Source: Herbaspirillum sp. (GTDB lineage: Bacteria > Pseudomonadota > Gammaproteobacteria > Burkholderiales > Burkholderiaceae_D). From it: a stretch of 53,090 nt of DNA. Numbering within the stretch: position 1 is the first letter of the stretch; every line of letters begins with the position of its first letter. Positions 27,393 through 36,592 of this stretch are shown in pieces. Made by a program: the position numbers and the translations under genes. The notes under the pieces were generated by a model. That model was not told the DNA's origin. It worked only from the letters and a program-made list of their open reading frames with translations, and searched no databases. The DNA lies in contig JAQGNR010000230.1 of NCBI GenBank assembly GCA_028291765.1, positions 1 to 53,090 on the forward strand, written 5' to 3'.

Positions 27393-27410
27393 CCGCGATC
27401 ATGATCGCGG
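27393..27410. promoter_or_regulatory. Perfect 18-bp palindrome upstream of the CNNM/CorC gene
   Basis: CCGCGATCA immediately followed by TGATCGCGG, with no spacer. It lies about 52 bases upstream of the minus-strand start, inside a 305-base spacer (27342-27646) that is otherwise unremarkable. It is a plausible site for a dimeric regulator; as a loopless palindrome it is not a terminator. Confidence 0.6.
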
Positions 27411-27646
27411 GCCTTGTTGAAAATACCAAACACCACTTTACCAGTAGTCCAGCCGACAATGCGCCTGGTTTGGGCCTCCTGTTATTCTCAATCCAGCTAT
27501 TTTTCCATAGTAGGTGCATTCCGACACCTCAAAACCCCTTGCGCCGACATTCAAATTAGATTGCATCGTTAATACTTTTCCAATCTTTCGAAATGGTCTT
27601 GCCGCACGCAAACCGTTCAATCCTTTTCCGAATATAGGCTAAGCGC

Positions 27647-28768
27647 ATGCGCAACGCTTTCAGTCGCAATAGTCCGGTTACTACCGAAGGCAGCGGCCCG
27701 ATAGAGGCTACCTTGACCGCCCGGCAAAATGGTTTGCGCTACGTGAGCGATGCCACTGCCGGTTATTGTCGCTTGGGCGACGCTCAAACAGGTTTCCGGT
27801 ATTACGACCCTGACGGCAGGCCGCTAAAGGACAAAACAGTATTGGCGCGCATTGCATCGTTGGTCATTCCACCAGCCTGGAGCGATGTATGGATATGCCG
27901 CTGGCCCAATGGCCATATCCAGGTGACCGGTCGCGATGCGCGTCGACGCAAGCAATATCGCTATCATCCACAGTGGCGGAGGGTGCGTGACGAAGCCAAA
28001 TATGAACGCATGGTCAGTTTTGGCGAGTGTCTGCCGGCAATTCGGCAGAGCGTCAATCGCGCATTATCGCTGCCCGGTCTGCCGCGTGAAAAAATACTCG
28101 CCACCATTGTGTATTTGCTGGAAGCCACGATGATGCGGATCGGCAACGATGAATATGCCCGCACCAATCATTCGTTCGGTTTAACTACCTTGCGCAATCG
28201 CCATGTACGCATAGACGGCAGCGAAGTGGAATTTCATTTCCGAGGGAAAAGCGGCGTCATGCATGCAATCAAACTGCAGGATCCGCGCATGGCGCGCATC
28301 ATTCAGCGCATCCGAGATCTGCCGGGCCAGGAGTTATTTCAGTACGTAGACGATGACGGCGTGCAGCATACAATCGGGTCGGCGGATGTCAACGATTATC
28401 TGCACAGCCTGACCGGCGAAGACTATACCGCTAAAGATTTTCGCACCTGGGCTGGCACCATGCTGGCGGCAATGGCGCTGCAGGAATTCCAGAAATTCGA
28501 TTCAGCGGCGCAAGCCAAGAAGAATATCGTGCAAGCGATCGAAAAAGTTGCAAAAAAACTGGGCAATACCCCGACCATCTGCCGCAAATGTTATATACAT
28601 CCGGCCATCATCGAAAGTTATCTCGATGGCACTATGTTGGCGGCATTGCAAAAGAAGGTGAAGCAAAAACTGATTAACGATATCCATGCATTGACGCCGG
28701 AAGAGGCGGCGGTATTGGCTTTACTGCAACAACGCCTGCAAGGCGAACTTCCTATTGTTCGGCCTTAG
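27647..28768 (+). CDS. DNA topoisomerase IB (poxvirus-like)
   Basis: Relaxes supercoiled DNA through a 3'-phosphotyrosine intermediate, without ATP. 373 residues. The N-terminal DNA clamp domain contains RYVSDATAGYCRLG ... FRYYDPDGRPL and IPPAWSDVWICRWPNGHIQVTGRDARRR. Catalytic residues are recognisable as R164 (MMRIGNDEYARTN), K201 (GKSGVMH), R266 (DFRTWAGT) and probable Tyr316 (CYIHP). Bacterial members are rare compared with type IA and II enzymes and often sit alone. The stop overlaps the stop of convergent livF. Confidence 0.92.
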   Translation: MRNAFSRNSPVTTEGSGPIEATLTARQNGLRYVSDATAGYCRLGDAQTGFRYYDPDGRPLKDKTVLARIASLVIPPAWSDVWICRWPNGHIQVTGRDARRRKQYRYHPQWRRVRDEAKYERMVSFGECLPAIRQSVNRALSLPGLPREKILATIVYLLEATMMRIGNDEYARTNHSFGLTTLRNRHVRIDGSEVEFHFRGKSGVMHAIKLQDPRMARIIQRIRDLPGQELFQYVDDDGVQHTIGSADVNDYLHSLTGEDYTAKDFRTWAGTMLAAMALQEFQKFDSAAQAKKNIVQAIEKVAKKLGNTPTICRKCYIHPAIIESYLDGTMLAALQKKVKQKLINDIHALTPEEAAVLALLQQRLQGELPIVRP

Positions 28769-29469
28769 CCAGCGCCCAGGTACGCTTTACGCACCCCGCT
28801 ATCGGCCAATAGATCGGCGCCGCTGCCCGACAGCACGATGCGGCCGTTTTCCAGCACATAGCCACGATCGGCCACCGCGAGCGCCTTGTTGGCATTTTGT
28901 TCGACCAGAAATACTGTGACGCCCTCATCCCGTATCTTGCGAATGATCTTGAAGATTTGCGCAATGATGAGCGGCGCCAGGCCTAGCGTTGGTTCGTCCA
29001 GCAACAACAGCCGGGGCTTACTCATCAAGGCCCTCCCGATCGCCAGCATTTGCTGTTCGCCACCGGACATCGTCCCGGCGCGTTGCACAGCGCGTTCCTT
29101 GAGACGGGGAAATAGATTGAATACATGCGCAATACCCGATTCGACGTCGGCGCGGCCGGCAAAAAACGCACCCATCTTCAGGTTTTCGAGCACTGTCAGC
29201 TCGGGAAATACGCGCCTGCCCTCAGGCGAAATCGCCATGCCCAGGCGCATGATTTCGTGCGTTTCCAGTCCGCTGATGTCGCGCCCCTCGAACAGAATTC
29301 TGCCGCTGCTAACACGAGGCTGGCCGCATAAGGTCATTAATGTGCTTGTTTTACCTGCACCGTTGCAACCGATCAAGGTGACGATTTCGCCCTGCCGCAC
29401 TTCCAGTGAGACGCCATGCAATGCCTCGACTGCACCGTAATGACAATGCACCTGTTCAAACTGCAACAT
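28765..29469 (-). CDS. livF: Branched-chain amino acid ABC transporter ATP-binding protein LivF
   Basis: 234 residues. Walker A GCNGAGKTST, signature SGGEQQMLAIGRAL, Walker B LLLLDEPTLGLAP, His-loop FLVEQNANKAL. It is the shorter of the two ATPases of LIV-type importers. It starts one base into the livG stop (TAATG). Its own stop shares bases with the topoisomerase stop on the other strand. Last gene of livJ-H-M-G-F. Confidence 0.96.
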   Translation of the reverse strand: MLQFEQVHCHYGAVEALHGVSLEVRQGEIVTLIGCNGAGKTSTLMTLCGQPRVSSGRILFEGRDISGLETHEIMRLGMAISPEGRRVFPELTVLENLKMGAFFAGRADVESGIAHVFNLFPRLKERAVQRAGTMSGGEQQMLAIGRALMSKPRLLLLDEPTLGLAPLIIAQIFKIIRKIRDEGVTVFLVEQNANKALAVADRGYVLENGRIVLSGSGADLLADSGVRKAYLGAG

Positions 29470-30248
29470 TATTCTTCCCCCAGATAAGCCTTGATCACGC
29501 GTTCATCGTTACGCACAGCATGCGGCGTTCCGGTGACAATAGACTTACCGTGCTCCATCACCAGAATGCGGTCGGAAATCGTCATGATCAAACTCATATC
29601 GTGTTCGATCAGCAATACCGCCACCTGATCTTCACGGCGCAGGCGGTCGATCAATAGTTGCAAATCGACTTTTTCCTGCGGGTTCAGTCCTGCAGCCGGT
29701 TCATCCAGCAATAACAGGCGCGGCTGGGTAATCATGCAGCGCGCGATTTCCAGACGCCGTTGATGGCCGTAAGACAATGTGCCCGCACCACGATTGGCCA
29801 AGGCCATCAGGCCGACCCGATCCAACCAATAAATAGCGCGATCCAGCGCCTCCCGTTCCGCGCGGCGATAGCGCGGCAGTTTCAACAGTCCCGAGAATAA
29901 ATTCGTATCGACTTGCGTATGTTGCGCCACCAGCAGGTTTTCGACCACCGTCAACGATTTGAACAAACGGATATTTTGAAAAGTACGCACCAGCCCCTTA
30001 CGCGCCACCAGATGGCTAGGCAAACCCGCGGTCGCCACGCCGTTCAATTTGATACTGCCGCCGGCCGGCCGGTAAAAGCCGCTGATGCAATTGAAAACGG
30101 TGGTTTTACCCGCGCCGTTAGGGCCGATAATCGCAAAGACCTCCTGCTGCCCAACACTGAAATCAATGCCGTCAACAGCCAGCAGACCGCCGAAGCGCAT
30201 CGACAAATCCGCCACTTCAAGCAAGGGAATTCGCATGGTCGCGCTCAT
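29469..30248 (-). CDS. livG: Branched-chain amino acid ABC transporter ATP-binding protein LivG
   Basis: Walker [13 protein letters not shown], signature [13 protein letters not shown], Walker [14 protein letters not shown], and the LivG-type C terminus ([23 protein letters not shown]). I start at ATG 30248, which overlaps the livM stop (ATGA) by four bases. The frame is open 18 codons upstream within livM but that part has no family similarity. It is 259 residues. Confidence 0.95.
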   Translation of the reverse strand: MSATMRIPLLEVADLSMRFGGLLAVDGIDFSVGQQEVFAIIGPNGAGKTTVFNCISGFYRPAGGSIKLNGVATAGLPSHLVARKGLVRTFQNIRLFKSLTVVENLLVAQHTQVDTNLFSGLLKLPRYRRAEREALDRAIYWLDRVGLMALANRGAGTLSYGHQRRLEIARCMITQPRLLLLDEPAAGLNPQEKVDLQLLIDRLRREDQVAVLLIEHDMSLIMTISDRILVMEHGKSIVTGTPHAVRNDERVIKAYLGEE

Positions 30249-31510
30249 TGCGGCAGCACCACATGAGGACGGCGCGCCGGGATCAATCCCTGCGGCCGCC
30301 ACATCATCATCAAGACCATGACCAGCCCGAAGAACAACATGCGGTATTCCGCAAAACTACGCGCAATCTCAGGCAATACGGTCAAGACCAGCGCCGCCAG
30401 AATGACGCCGGCCTGCGATCCCATGCCGCCCAGCACGACGATGGCCAGAATCATTGCGGACTCGATAAAGGTGAACGATTCCGGCGTCACCAGACCCTGG
30501 CGTGCGGCAAAAAAACTGCCGGCCATGCCGGCAAACGCTGCGCCCAGCGTGAAAGCGGATAACTTGACTTTGGTTGGATTGATGCCTAAAGAGCGGCACG
30601 CAATTTCGTCGTCGCGCAACGCTTCCCAGGCCCGCCCCATCGGCATGCGGATCAAGCGGCTGGTGACAAAATACGTAAACAACACCAGCATCAGCGCCAC
30701 CAGATATAGGAAGATCACCATATGCCCGCCTTGATAATCCAGTCCCAGCAACTGATGAAAAGTGACGCCACCCTCGACACTGGCATGGCGCGCCATTTCT
30801 ATGCCGAATACACTAGGCTTGGGAATCGAGGAAACGCCATCGGGGCCGCCGGTCAAATCGGTGAGATTATTTAAAAGCAGGCGGATAATTTCGCCGAAAC
30901 CGAGCGTAACAATCGCCAGATAATCGCCGCGCAAACGCAATACCGGAAAGCCGAGCAAAAAGCCGAGGCAAGCAGCACCGGCCGCCGCCAGCGGCAGGCA
31001 AACCCAGAATGAGAGTCCGAAATATTGATTCAGCAGCGCATAGGTATAAGCGCCGAAGGCATAAAAAGCGACGTAGCCGAGATCCAGTAAACCGGCAAAA
31101 CCGACCACAATATTCAAGCCAAGACCCAGCACAACATAAATCAGGGCCAAGGTCATCACATCGACTGCGCCACGCGAGCCGAAAAATGGCCAGACCAGAC
31201 CGATCAGCAATAACAGGCGCAAGGCATTGCGCTGCTGTATAGCAGTCAAATTAGCACCCAACTTCGGCAGCGGCGGCAGCTTGGCGGCTGCGGCGGTGCG
31301 TATTTCTTGCGAAGCTCGCGCCAGCATCGGTTTGCATAGCTGAAACAGAAACACCGCCGCCACCGCAATAATTACCGGCCGCCAGTGTGTGTGCAACACG
31401 ACGAGATAGCCATTGAGCTGCAATTGCAAGCCCAATAGTGGAATGGTCAGGATGGCGGTTAATATCGCCGCCAGCACCGCATTTTTAAATGGCGCCGCCA
31501 TCGTAGTCAT
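30245..31510 (-). CDS. livM: Branched-chain amino acid ABC transporter permease LivM
   Basis: About 421 residues from ATG 31510. It starts with two or three hydrophobic segments and a variable linker, then the conserved permease core: [45 protein letters not shown] and the EAA-like loop [22 protein letters not shown], then GMAGSFFA and [13 protein letters not shown]. The frame is open further upstream into livH, so the start is chosen by the absence of overlap. The gap to livH is 13 bases. Confidence 0.93.
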   Translation of the reverse strand: MTTMAAPFKNAVLAAILTAILTIPLLGLQLQLNGYLVVLHTHWRPVIIAVAAVFLFQLCKPMLARASQEIRTAAAAKLPPLPKLGANLTAIQQRNALRLLLLIGLVWPFFGSRGAVDVMTLALIYVVLGLGLNIVVGFAGLLDLGYVAFYAFGAYTYALLNQYFGLSFWVCLPLAAAGAACLGFLLGFPVLRLRGDYLAIVTLGFGEIIRLLLNNLTDLTGGPDGVSSIPKPSVFGIEMARHASVEGGVTFHQLLGLDYQGGHMVIFLYLVALMLVLFTYFVTSRLIRMPMGRAWEALRDDEIACRSLGINPTKVKLSAFTLGAAFAGMAGSFFAARQGLVTPESFTFIESAMILAIVVLGGMGSQAGVILAALVLTVLPEIARSFAEYRMLFFGLVMVLMMMWRPQGLIPARRPHVVLPQ

Positions 31511-31523
31511 CGCTGTTTTCAAT

Positions 31524-32450
31524 TCAAACCTTTTCGATATCGGGCTTGCCGAGCAACCCCGTCGGCCGGCATAGCAAAATCGCAATCAGCAATCCGAACG
31601 ATACGAGATCTTTGTATTGCGACGGCAAATAGCCGGCGGCAAAGGTTTCCACCAGACCGAGCAGCATGCCGCCCAGCATCGCACCCGGCACGCTGCCGAT
31701 GCCACCCAGTACGGCCGCCGTAAATGCCTTGATGCCGGCAATGAAGCCGATATACGGATTGAGCTTGCCGATACTCAGCGCGATCAGCACGCCGCCGACG
31801 GCTGCCAGCATTGCGCCCAGTACAAATGTGAAAGAAATTACGCGATTGGTATCGATGCCCAGTAAATTAGCCATGCGCATATCTTGCGAACAGGCCCGAC
31901 AGGCACGCCCCATGCGTGAATGCGCAATGAACAAGGTCAGCACCACCATCAACGCCAACGAGACGCCGACGATCATCAGCCGCGCATAGGGAATGGTCAC
32001 CACGAACGCGCTGCCCATCTGGAATTCAATCGCGCCCGACACCAGCAACGGCACCGACATATCGCGTGCACCCTGCCCGATCTGTACATAATTTTGTAGA
32101 AAAATCGACATGCCGATTGCCGAGATCAGCGGCACCAGACGCGGGCCGCCGCGCAACGGGCGATAAGCAACCCGTTCGACTGTCCAGCCATATAAACCGG
32201 TGACCGTCACCGAAACAATCAACGCAATGCCGAGCACCACGCCCAATGGATAACCGTGCTGTACGCCGACCGCCGTCAACGTCACCAGACCGACATAGGC
32301 GCCGATCATATAAATCTCGCCATGCGCAAAATTGATCATGCCGATGATGCCGTAGACCATCGTATAACCGATGGCGATCAAGGCATAAATCGCCCCCAGG
32401 CTTAAGCCGTTGACAAGTTGCTGCGTAAGTTGAGGAAGCAGTTCATTCAT
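31524..32450 (-). CDS. livH: Branched-chain amino acid ABC transporter permease LivH
   Basis: 308 residues, about eight membrane helices. Typical LivH segments: [32 protein letters not shown], the cytoplasmic [23 protein letters not shown] loop that contacts the ATPases, and [20 protein letters not shown]. It pairs with LivM to form the channel. It starts at ATG 32450, about 180 bases after livJ. Confidence 0.96.
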   Translation of the reverse strand: MNELLPQLTQQLVNGLSLGAIYALIAIGYTMVYGIIGMINFAHGEIYMIGAYVGLVTLTAVGVQHGYPLGVVLGIALIVSVTVTGLYGWTVERVAYRPLRGGPRLVPLISAIGMSIFLQNYVQIGQGARDMSVPLLVSGAIEFQMGSAFVVTIPYARLMIVGVSLALMVVLTLFIAHSRMGRACRACSQDMRMANLLGIDTNRVISFTFVLGAMLAAVGGVLIALSIGKLNPYIGFIAGIKAFTAAVLGGIGSVPGAMLGGMLLGLVETFAAGYLPSQYKDLVSFGLLIAILLCRPTGLLGKPDIEKV

Positions 32451-32505
32451 GGCGGCGCGGATGATTTAAATCTGATGGCGGCATTTTTATGGGTCGTCGT
32501 TTCTT

Positions 32506-32543
32506 GATACTTTGACGGATATTTTGACGAATACGCTTTAACG
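32506..32543. repeat. Tandem 12-bp units between livJ and livH
   Basis: GATACTTTGACG (32506-32517), GATATTTTGACG (32518-32529) and a 14-base degenerate unit AATACGCTTTAACG (32530-32543). They lie about 60 bases upstream of the livH start on the minus strand, between the substrate-binding protein and permease genes. Confidence 0.8.
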
Positions 32544-32609
32544 GATGCAGCAGCGCAAACGCATTGCCGCGCCGGAACAGGCTGCGCAGTCGTGCCATGA
32601 TCCGGCCGG

Positions 32610-32633
32610 CCTTTATTTCAGCCTTTATTTATT
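32610..32633. repeat. Two 12-bp units across the livJ stop codon
   Basis: CCTTTATTTCAG followed by CCTTTATTTATT. The second unit contains the livJ stop (32629-32631). Same architecture as the ilvC and pnp 3' ends, with an unrelated unit sequence. Confidence 0.75.
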
Positions 32634-33765
32634 TACCGGCAAGCGTGCTGGTGCCGTCTTTATGCCACGTATAGACATTGAATTTAAAGAATTTCAGATC
32701 GCCCTTGGGCGTAAATTCAATCGTGCCGATTGCCGTTTTGAATGCATGGGAATGCATATAGGCAGCCACTTTGGTGGGATCGCTGCTGTGGGCGCCGGTG
32801 ATTGCCGCTGCAATCACCTGCAATGCGGCGTAAGTCGGCAATTGGAAGCCGCCTACCGGATCGCGATGTTTATCCAGAAACGCCTGTTTGATCGCCGCAT
32901 TGGCGGGATCGGCGGAGAAATCCGCTGGCTGGGTGAGCAGCATACCTTCGGCAGCCGGCCCGGCAATTGCGTTCAGATTTTTATTGCCTGCCCCTTCAGG
33001 ACCAACGAATACCGCTTTCAGCCCTTGTTCACGCGCCTGGCGCATCAACAAGCCCATCTCCGGGAAATAGCCGCCGTAATAGATCACGTCGACGCTCTGT
33101 GTTTTTAATTTGGTGATGAGCGCCGAATAATCGCTTTCGCCGGCGTTGATGCCTTCAAACAAGACGACCGGCACTTTGTCCGCCTCCAGCGTGGCCTTAA
33201 CCGAACGGGCCAAACCCTGACCGTAAGATTGCTTATCGTGCAAAACCGCAACTTTTTGGGCTTTTAGTTTTTGTGCAATGTAATGGGCGGCGGTGGGCGC
33301 TTGCTGATCGTCGCGTCCGATCGTGCGAAAAATATAATTGCGCGGCTTGGCTTCGGTCAGCTGCGGCGCCGTTGCCGAAGGCGAAATCATGATGATGCCT
33401 TCGTTTTCGTAAATATCGGACGCCGCGATGGTGGCGCCCGAGCAGAGATGGCCGACAACGAATTTAATGCCTAGACTGACAATTTTATTAGCGACGGAAA
33501 CCGCCTGTTTCGGCTCGCAAGCCTCGTCCATCGGCACCAGCTCGAATTTATTACCGCCGGCGCCGGCTGCTGCATTGAGCTGCTCAACGGCCGTCATGGC
33601 GCCGGCCCTGACCATATCGCCGTACTGCGTTACCGGACCGGTCATTGGACCGGGCAGCGCGATCTTGATTGTTTCAGCAGAGGCCGCTGGCAAAAGGGCA
33701 GACATCCATAAAACAGCGACACAAACGGAGCATGCTGTTTTACACAGCGGCGGAAATAACGTCAT
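32629..33765 (-). CDS. livJ: Branched-chain amino acid ABC transporter substrate-binding protein
   Basis: Periplasmic type I binding protein. Signal peptide MTLFPPLCKTACSVCVAVLWMSALLPAASA; mature N terminus TIKIALPGPMTGPVTQYG. The two-lobed body is typical (FVVGHLCSGATIAASDIYE with the ligand-binding Ser/Thr segment, VIYYGGYFPEMGLLMRQ, and QLPTYAALQVIAAAI). It is 378 residues from ATG 33765 behind GGGAGACC; the frame extends eight codons further. It is first in the liv cluster and likely the most expressed. Confidence 0.95.
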   Translation of the reverse strand: MTLFPPLCKTACSVCVAVLWMSALLPAASAETIKIALPGPMTGPVTQYGDMVRAGAMTAVEQLNAAAGAGGNKFELVPMDEACEPKQAVSVANKIVSLGIKFVVGHLCSGATIAASDIYENEGIIMISPSATAPQLTEAKPRNYIFRTIGRDDQQAPTAAHYIAQKLKAQKVAVLHDKQSYGQGLARSVKATLEADKVPVVLFEGINAGESDYSALITKLKTQSVDVIYYGGYFPEMGLLMRQAREQGLKAVFVGPEGAGNKNLNAIAGPAAEGMLLTQPADFSADPANAAIKQAFLDKHRDPVGGFQLPTYAALQVIAAAITGAHSSDPTKVAAYMHSHAFKTAIGTIEFTPKGDLKFFKFNVYTWHKDGTSTLAGK

Positions 33766-33952
33766 GAATAGGTCTCCCAGGGTCTCCATCGATTAGTGAA
33801 GCGGCAATCAGCGCTAAGGCCACGGCGCTCGGCTGTACTTATCGTTAAGGCCGTTTGCCGCTATTGCAACACGCGCCGAGTATAGCAATATGAAAACCCG
33901 CGCACTACACTAAATCTCCCGGAAACCTTGCCGGGTCGCCCCCTGCGGCCGA

Positions 33953-34246
33953 TTAACGGTGGCCGTGGCCGCCGCCATGGCCGCCACCATGACCACCGCC
34001 ATGACCACCATGACCATCATGACCGCCGCCAAATCCATGCCCAAACCCACCGCCGAAAAAGACCGATGAGCCGAAATATGCCGGGCCCGGATAGACCCCA
34101 TACGATGGGTACCCGTCATAGGCATATCCATCAGAATAAGCATACGGATAAGCAGCGGGATAACCATACGCTGCATCGTATCCGTCATACGGTACAACAG
34201 CGCATCCGCCCAACAAAACGACCAGCAATAATAAATAACGTTTCAT
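33953..34246 (-). CDS. Gly/His-rich small lipoprotein
   Basis: 97 residues. Lipoprotein signal with lipobox LGGC (MKRYLLLLVVLLGGC). Then a Tyr/Pro/Asp-rich segment of degenerate repeats (YDAAYGYPAAYPYAYSDGYA) and a C-terminal Gly/His run with GHGG/GGHG units carrying more than ten His, ending in GHR. The His run suggests metal binding (Ni, Zn or Cu), an inference from composition. It starts at ATG 34246 with GGAGAG upstream. A weak CCCGG...CCGGG hairpin (33919-33935) follows. No family recognised. Confidence 0.8.
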   Translation of the reverse strand: MKRYLLLLVVLLGGCAVVPYDGYDAAYGYPAAYPYAYSDGYAYDGYPSYGVYPGPAYFGSSVFFGGGFGHGFGGGHDGHGGHGGGHGGGHGGGHGHR

Positions 34247-34602
34247 CACACTCTCCAAAGATCATCCAGCTTCCGCAACAACACTATTCAAGATAAAAAG
34301 ATAAAAAATTCTGACTATTTTCGCTGGCGCGATCTGGCGCGCTCAATCGATTTTCAATCAACTATTCAATCGGCCATCCATATTGCGGCATACTTGTCTG
34401 ACGCTTGTTTAATGCTGCATTAGCGGCGGGCAATCATCCAATGCCATTACCGATTGTTACCTCGCTACGGCACCCTATGCATATGAACCGGCGAATGGGA
34501 GGGTGAATTGATCAAAATTACTCACCTATCTTGACCGGCGTTATTTAGTACACTGCTTGAACATGGTTCAATTCCCGTAATTTCACTACTGAATTTTCGA
34601 CA
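34247..34602. other. Spacer upstream of glycerate kinase, with tandem duplications
   Basis: 356 bases without a supported gene. Its left half holds three different tandem repeats (see 34291-34372). The rest carries the divergent upstream regions of the Gly/His lipoprotein and glycerate kinase. No strong promoter or operator was recognised. Confidence 0.5.
34291..34372. repeat. Three consecutive short tandem repeats
   Basis: AGATAAAA x2 (34291-34306), CTGGCGCGAT/CTGGCGCGCT (34324-34343), and CAATCGATTTT / CAATCAACTATT / CAATCG (34344-34372). Each has its own unit; together they form a patchwork of small duplications. Confidence 0.8.
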
Positions 34603-35772
34603 ATGCCTACAGACCGCCGCCCCACTTCAGCCCCCGTTATCGTCATCGCTCCAGACTCCTTCAAAGGCTCGCTGACTGCGCGCCAGGTTGCCGATGCGAT
34701 TGGCCGCGGCATCCTGCAAGCGATACCGGACGCCCGCCTGCATTTTTGCCCGATCGCCGATGGCGGCGAAGGTACGCTCGACGCCATGCTGCATGCCGGC
34801 GGCAAGACACAGATGATCAAGCTGCGCGACGCCAGCGGCCGCTTGCGCGAGGCGCCGGTGGCCATTTTGCCGAACGGCACTGCGGTGATCGAATCTGCCG
34901 AGATCGTCGGCATCACCGATACCCATGCCATGGCGCTGCCTGTAGGCAGTCGCTCTACCGAAGGCATTGGCGACGCCATCCGTATTTTGCTGGATCAGGG
35001 AATACGCAGTTTCCTGATTGCGCTCGGCGGCAGCAGCACCAACGATGGCGGCGCCGGCATGCTATGCGCATTGGGATTAAAACTCTACGATGCAGCCGGT
35101 GCTTTACTGCCGAGCAGCCCTGTTGCACTGCAAAAACTGGCGCGCATCGATACTTCCGGGCTAGATAGCCGTCTGGCCGAAGCCTCTATCACGGGTATGT
35201 CGGATGTCGACAATCCGCTCTGCGGCGATAAGGGCGCCAGCGCAGTATTCGGACCGCAAAAAGGCGTGCAGCCTGAGCAGGTCGCCCTCTTCGACCAGGC
35301 GCTGGCGCATTTTGCCGCATTGCTGGAACCGGCCACCGGCCGTCAGGCGGCCACAATGGCCGGCGCGGGCGCCGCCGGCGGTCTTGGTTACGCCTTGCTG
35401 ATGCTCGGCGCGCAATTGGAATCAGGAGCGGAAACGGTCTGCCGCCACATCGGGCTGGATGCCTATCTGCAAAACGCCGACTGGCTGATTACAGGCGAAG
35501 GCCGCAGCGACATCCAGACCCTGCATGGCAAAGCGCCCTTCGTTGCCGCCCGGCATGCACGCAGCTTCGGCGTGGACAGTACCTTATTGTCTGGCGCCAT
35601 CGATCAGCAGGCATTGACTGCGTTGCGGCAACACTTCACCGGTTGCTTTTCGATTGTGCTGGGGCCGGTTTCACTGGCGCAAGCCATTGCCGAAGCCGAC
35701 CAACTGCTGCAAGCCAGCGCCGGGCAGATCGCTGCGGTATGGCATGCCGGACGCGCCCACGGCGCGCACTAA
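34603..35772 (+). CDS. Glycerate 2-kinase (GarK/GlxK family)
   Basis: Phosphorylates D-glycerate, feeding glyoxylate and tartronate breakdown into glycolysis. 389 residues. Family motifs: APDSFKGSLTARQVADAI near the N terminus, CPIADGGEGTLDAML, the ATP/substrate segment ALGGSSTNDGGAGML, GAGAAGGLGYALLML and the C-terminal TGEGRSDIQTLHGKAPF. It appears monocistronic; no other glyoxylate gene is nearby. Confidence 0.93.
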   Translation: MPTDRRPTSAPVIVIAPDSFKGSLTARQVADAIGRGILQAIPDARLHFCPIADGGEGTLDAMLHAGGKTQMIKLRDASGRLREAPVAILPNGTAVIESAEIVGITDTHAMALPVGSRSTEGIGDAIRILLDQGIRSFLIALGGSSTNDGGAGMLCALGLKLYDAAGALLPSSPVALQKLARIDTSGLDSRLAEASITGMSDVDNPLCGDKGASAVFGPQKGVQPEQVALFDQALAHFAALLEPATGRQAATMAGAGAAGGLGYALLMLGAQLESGAETVCRHIGLDAYLQNADWLITGEGRSDIQTLHGKAPFVAARHARSFGVDSTLLSGAIDQQALTALRQHFTGCFSIVLGPVSLAQAIAEADQLLQASAGQIAAVWHAGRAHGAH

Positions 35773-35969
35773 ATTGCCACTTTAGCAATCCATAATGAAC
35801 CTGCCTGGGACGAGGCGGTCAGACTTTCCATATTGCGCTTAAGATCGACTCCGGTCTTAATTGATGCGCAATATCCCGGACGCACTCGAATACCGCGTAT
35901 TAACGTCCGGAAACGCTGAAAATAAGCGGACCGTGCTGAGCGGTCATGTTGGAACGTAAAGAAAGTGAC

Positions 35970-36338
35970 ATGAGCGCCCCACTATCCCGCATCCTAGTGG
36001 TCGAAGACAATATCGACTCCAACGAAATGTTATGTGAATTATTGCGTACGTTGGATCACGCAGCCGAAGGCGTCACTTCGGCCGAAGAGGCTTTGCGGCT
36101 CTTGAGCCAACGCGATTTCGACATTCTGATTACCGACATTAGCCTGCCCGGCATGTCAGGCGTTGAACTGGCGAAACAACTGGCACGGGAAAAACCCGTG
36201 CTGAAGCTGATCTTCGCATCCGGTTACGGCATCGAAATCGCCAAAAATCTGGCATTCCCGGTAACGGTGTTGCCGAAACCGTTCGATTTCGTGCAATTGG
36301 AAAATATCCTGAATCATTTGATGCAGGATAATACTTAA
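35970..36338 (+). CDS. Stand-alone response regulator receiver protein
   Basis: 122 residues: a receiver domain only. The acidic pair is in VVEDN, the phosphoacceptor Asp in LITDISLPGMSG, and the conserved Lys in LPKPF. There is no DNA-binding output domain. I start at ATG 35970 (MSAPLSRILVVEDN); another ATG at 35946 is in frame. No histidine kinase is adjacent, so its kinase and target are unknown. Confidence 0.9.
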   Translation: MSAPLSRILVVEDNIDSNEMLCELLRTLDHAAEGVTSAEEALRLLSQRDFDILITDISLPGMSGVELAKQLAREKPVLKLIFASGYGIEIAKNLAFPVTVLPKPFDFVQLENILNHLMQDNT

Positions 36339-36438
36339 CAATTCTGCCGCCCGCCCCCCTCCCAAAACCTGCAAGCCGCTGTAAGCGCCGGATCAAGCCA
36401 CGTAAGACCAATCAATCATTTACGCAAACGTCAAGTCA

Positions 36439-36462
36439 TTTAATGCAAACGAATGCATTAAA
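36439..36462. promoter_or_regulatory. Upstream inverted repeat TTTAATGCA-N6-TGCATTAAA
   Basis: Perfect 9-bp arms with spacer AACGAA, about 80 bases upstream of the -35 box. The left part with spacer reads TGCAAACG, the same core as the downstream palindrome, so both may bind the same regulator and allow looping. Confidence 0.6.
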
Positions 36463-36543
36463 AACATAGCGTGAATCCTGTTAAACATAATGCGCTGTTT
36501 GCTAAACGATAACAGGCAACAATACCTGCGCGACATAAATGCA

Positions 36544-36572
36544 TTGACTTTCTTTTTGACGATATCTATGAT
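36544..36572 (+). promoter_or_regulatory. Sigma-70-type promoter of the LVIVD gene
   Basis: TTGACT (36544-36549), a 17-base spacer, and TATGAT (36567-36572): five of six matches at each box with ideal spacing. The predicted transcription start falls at about 36579, at the edge of the palindromic operator. Confidence 0.8.
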
Positions 36573-36578
36573 CTTTTC

Positions 36579-36592
36579 TGCAAACGTTTGCA
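36579..36592. promoter_or_regulatory. Perfect 14-bp palindrome at the predicted start of transcription
   Basis: TGCAAACGTTTGCA, a form typical of LacI/GalR-family operators with a central CG. It begins seven bases after the -10 box, so a bound repressor would block initiation. No LacI-family gene is in the window; the regulator must be encoded elsewhere. Confidence 0.7.

Noticed and set aside
33953-34100. Repeat-rich DNA at the Gly/His lipoprotein tail considered as a CRISPR-like or satellite array
   Set aside because: The repetition is short, GC-rich and in frame with Gly/His codons, so it is explained by the protein.
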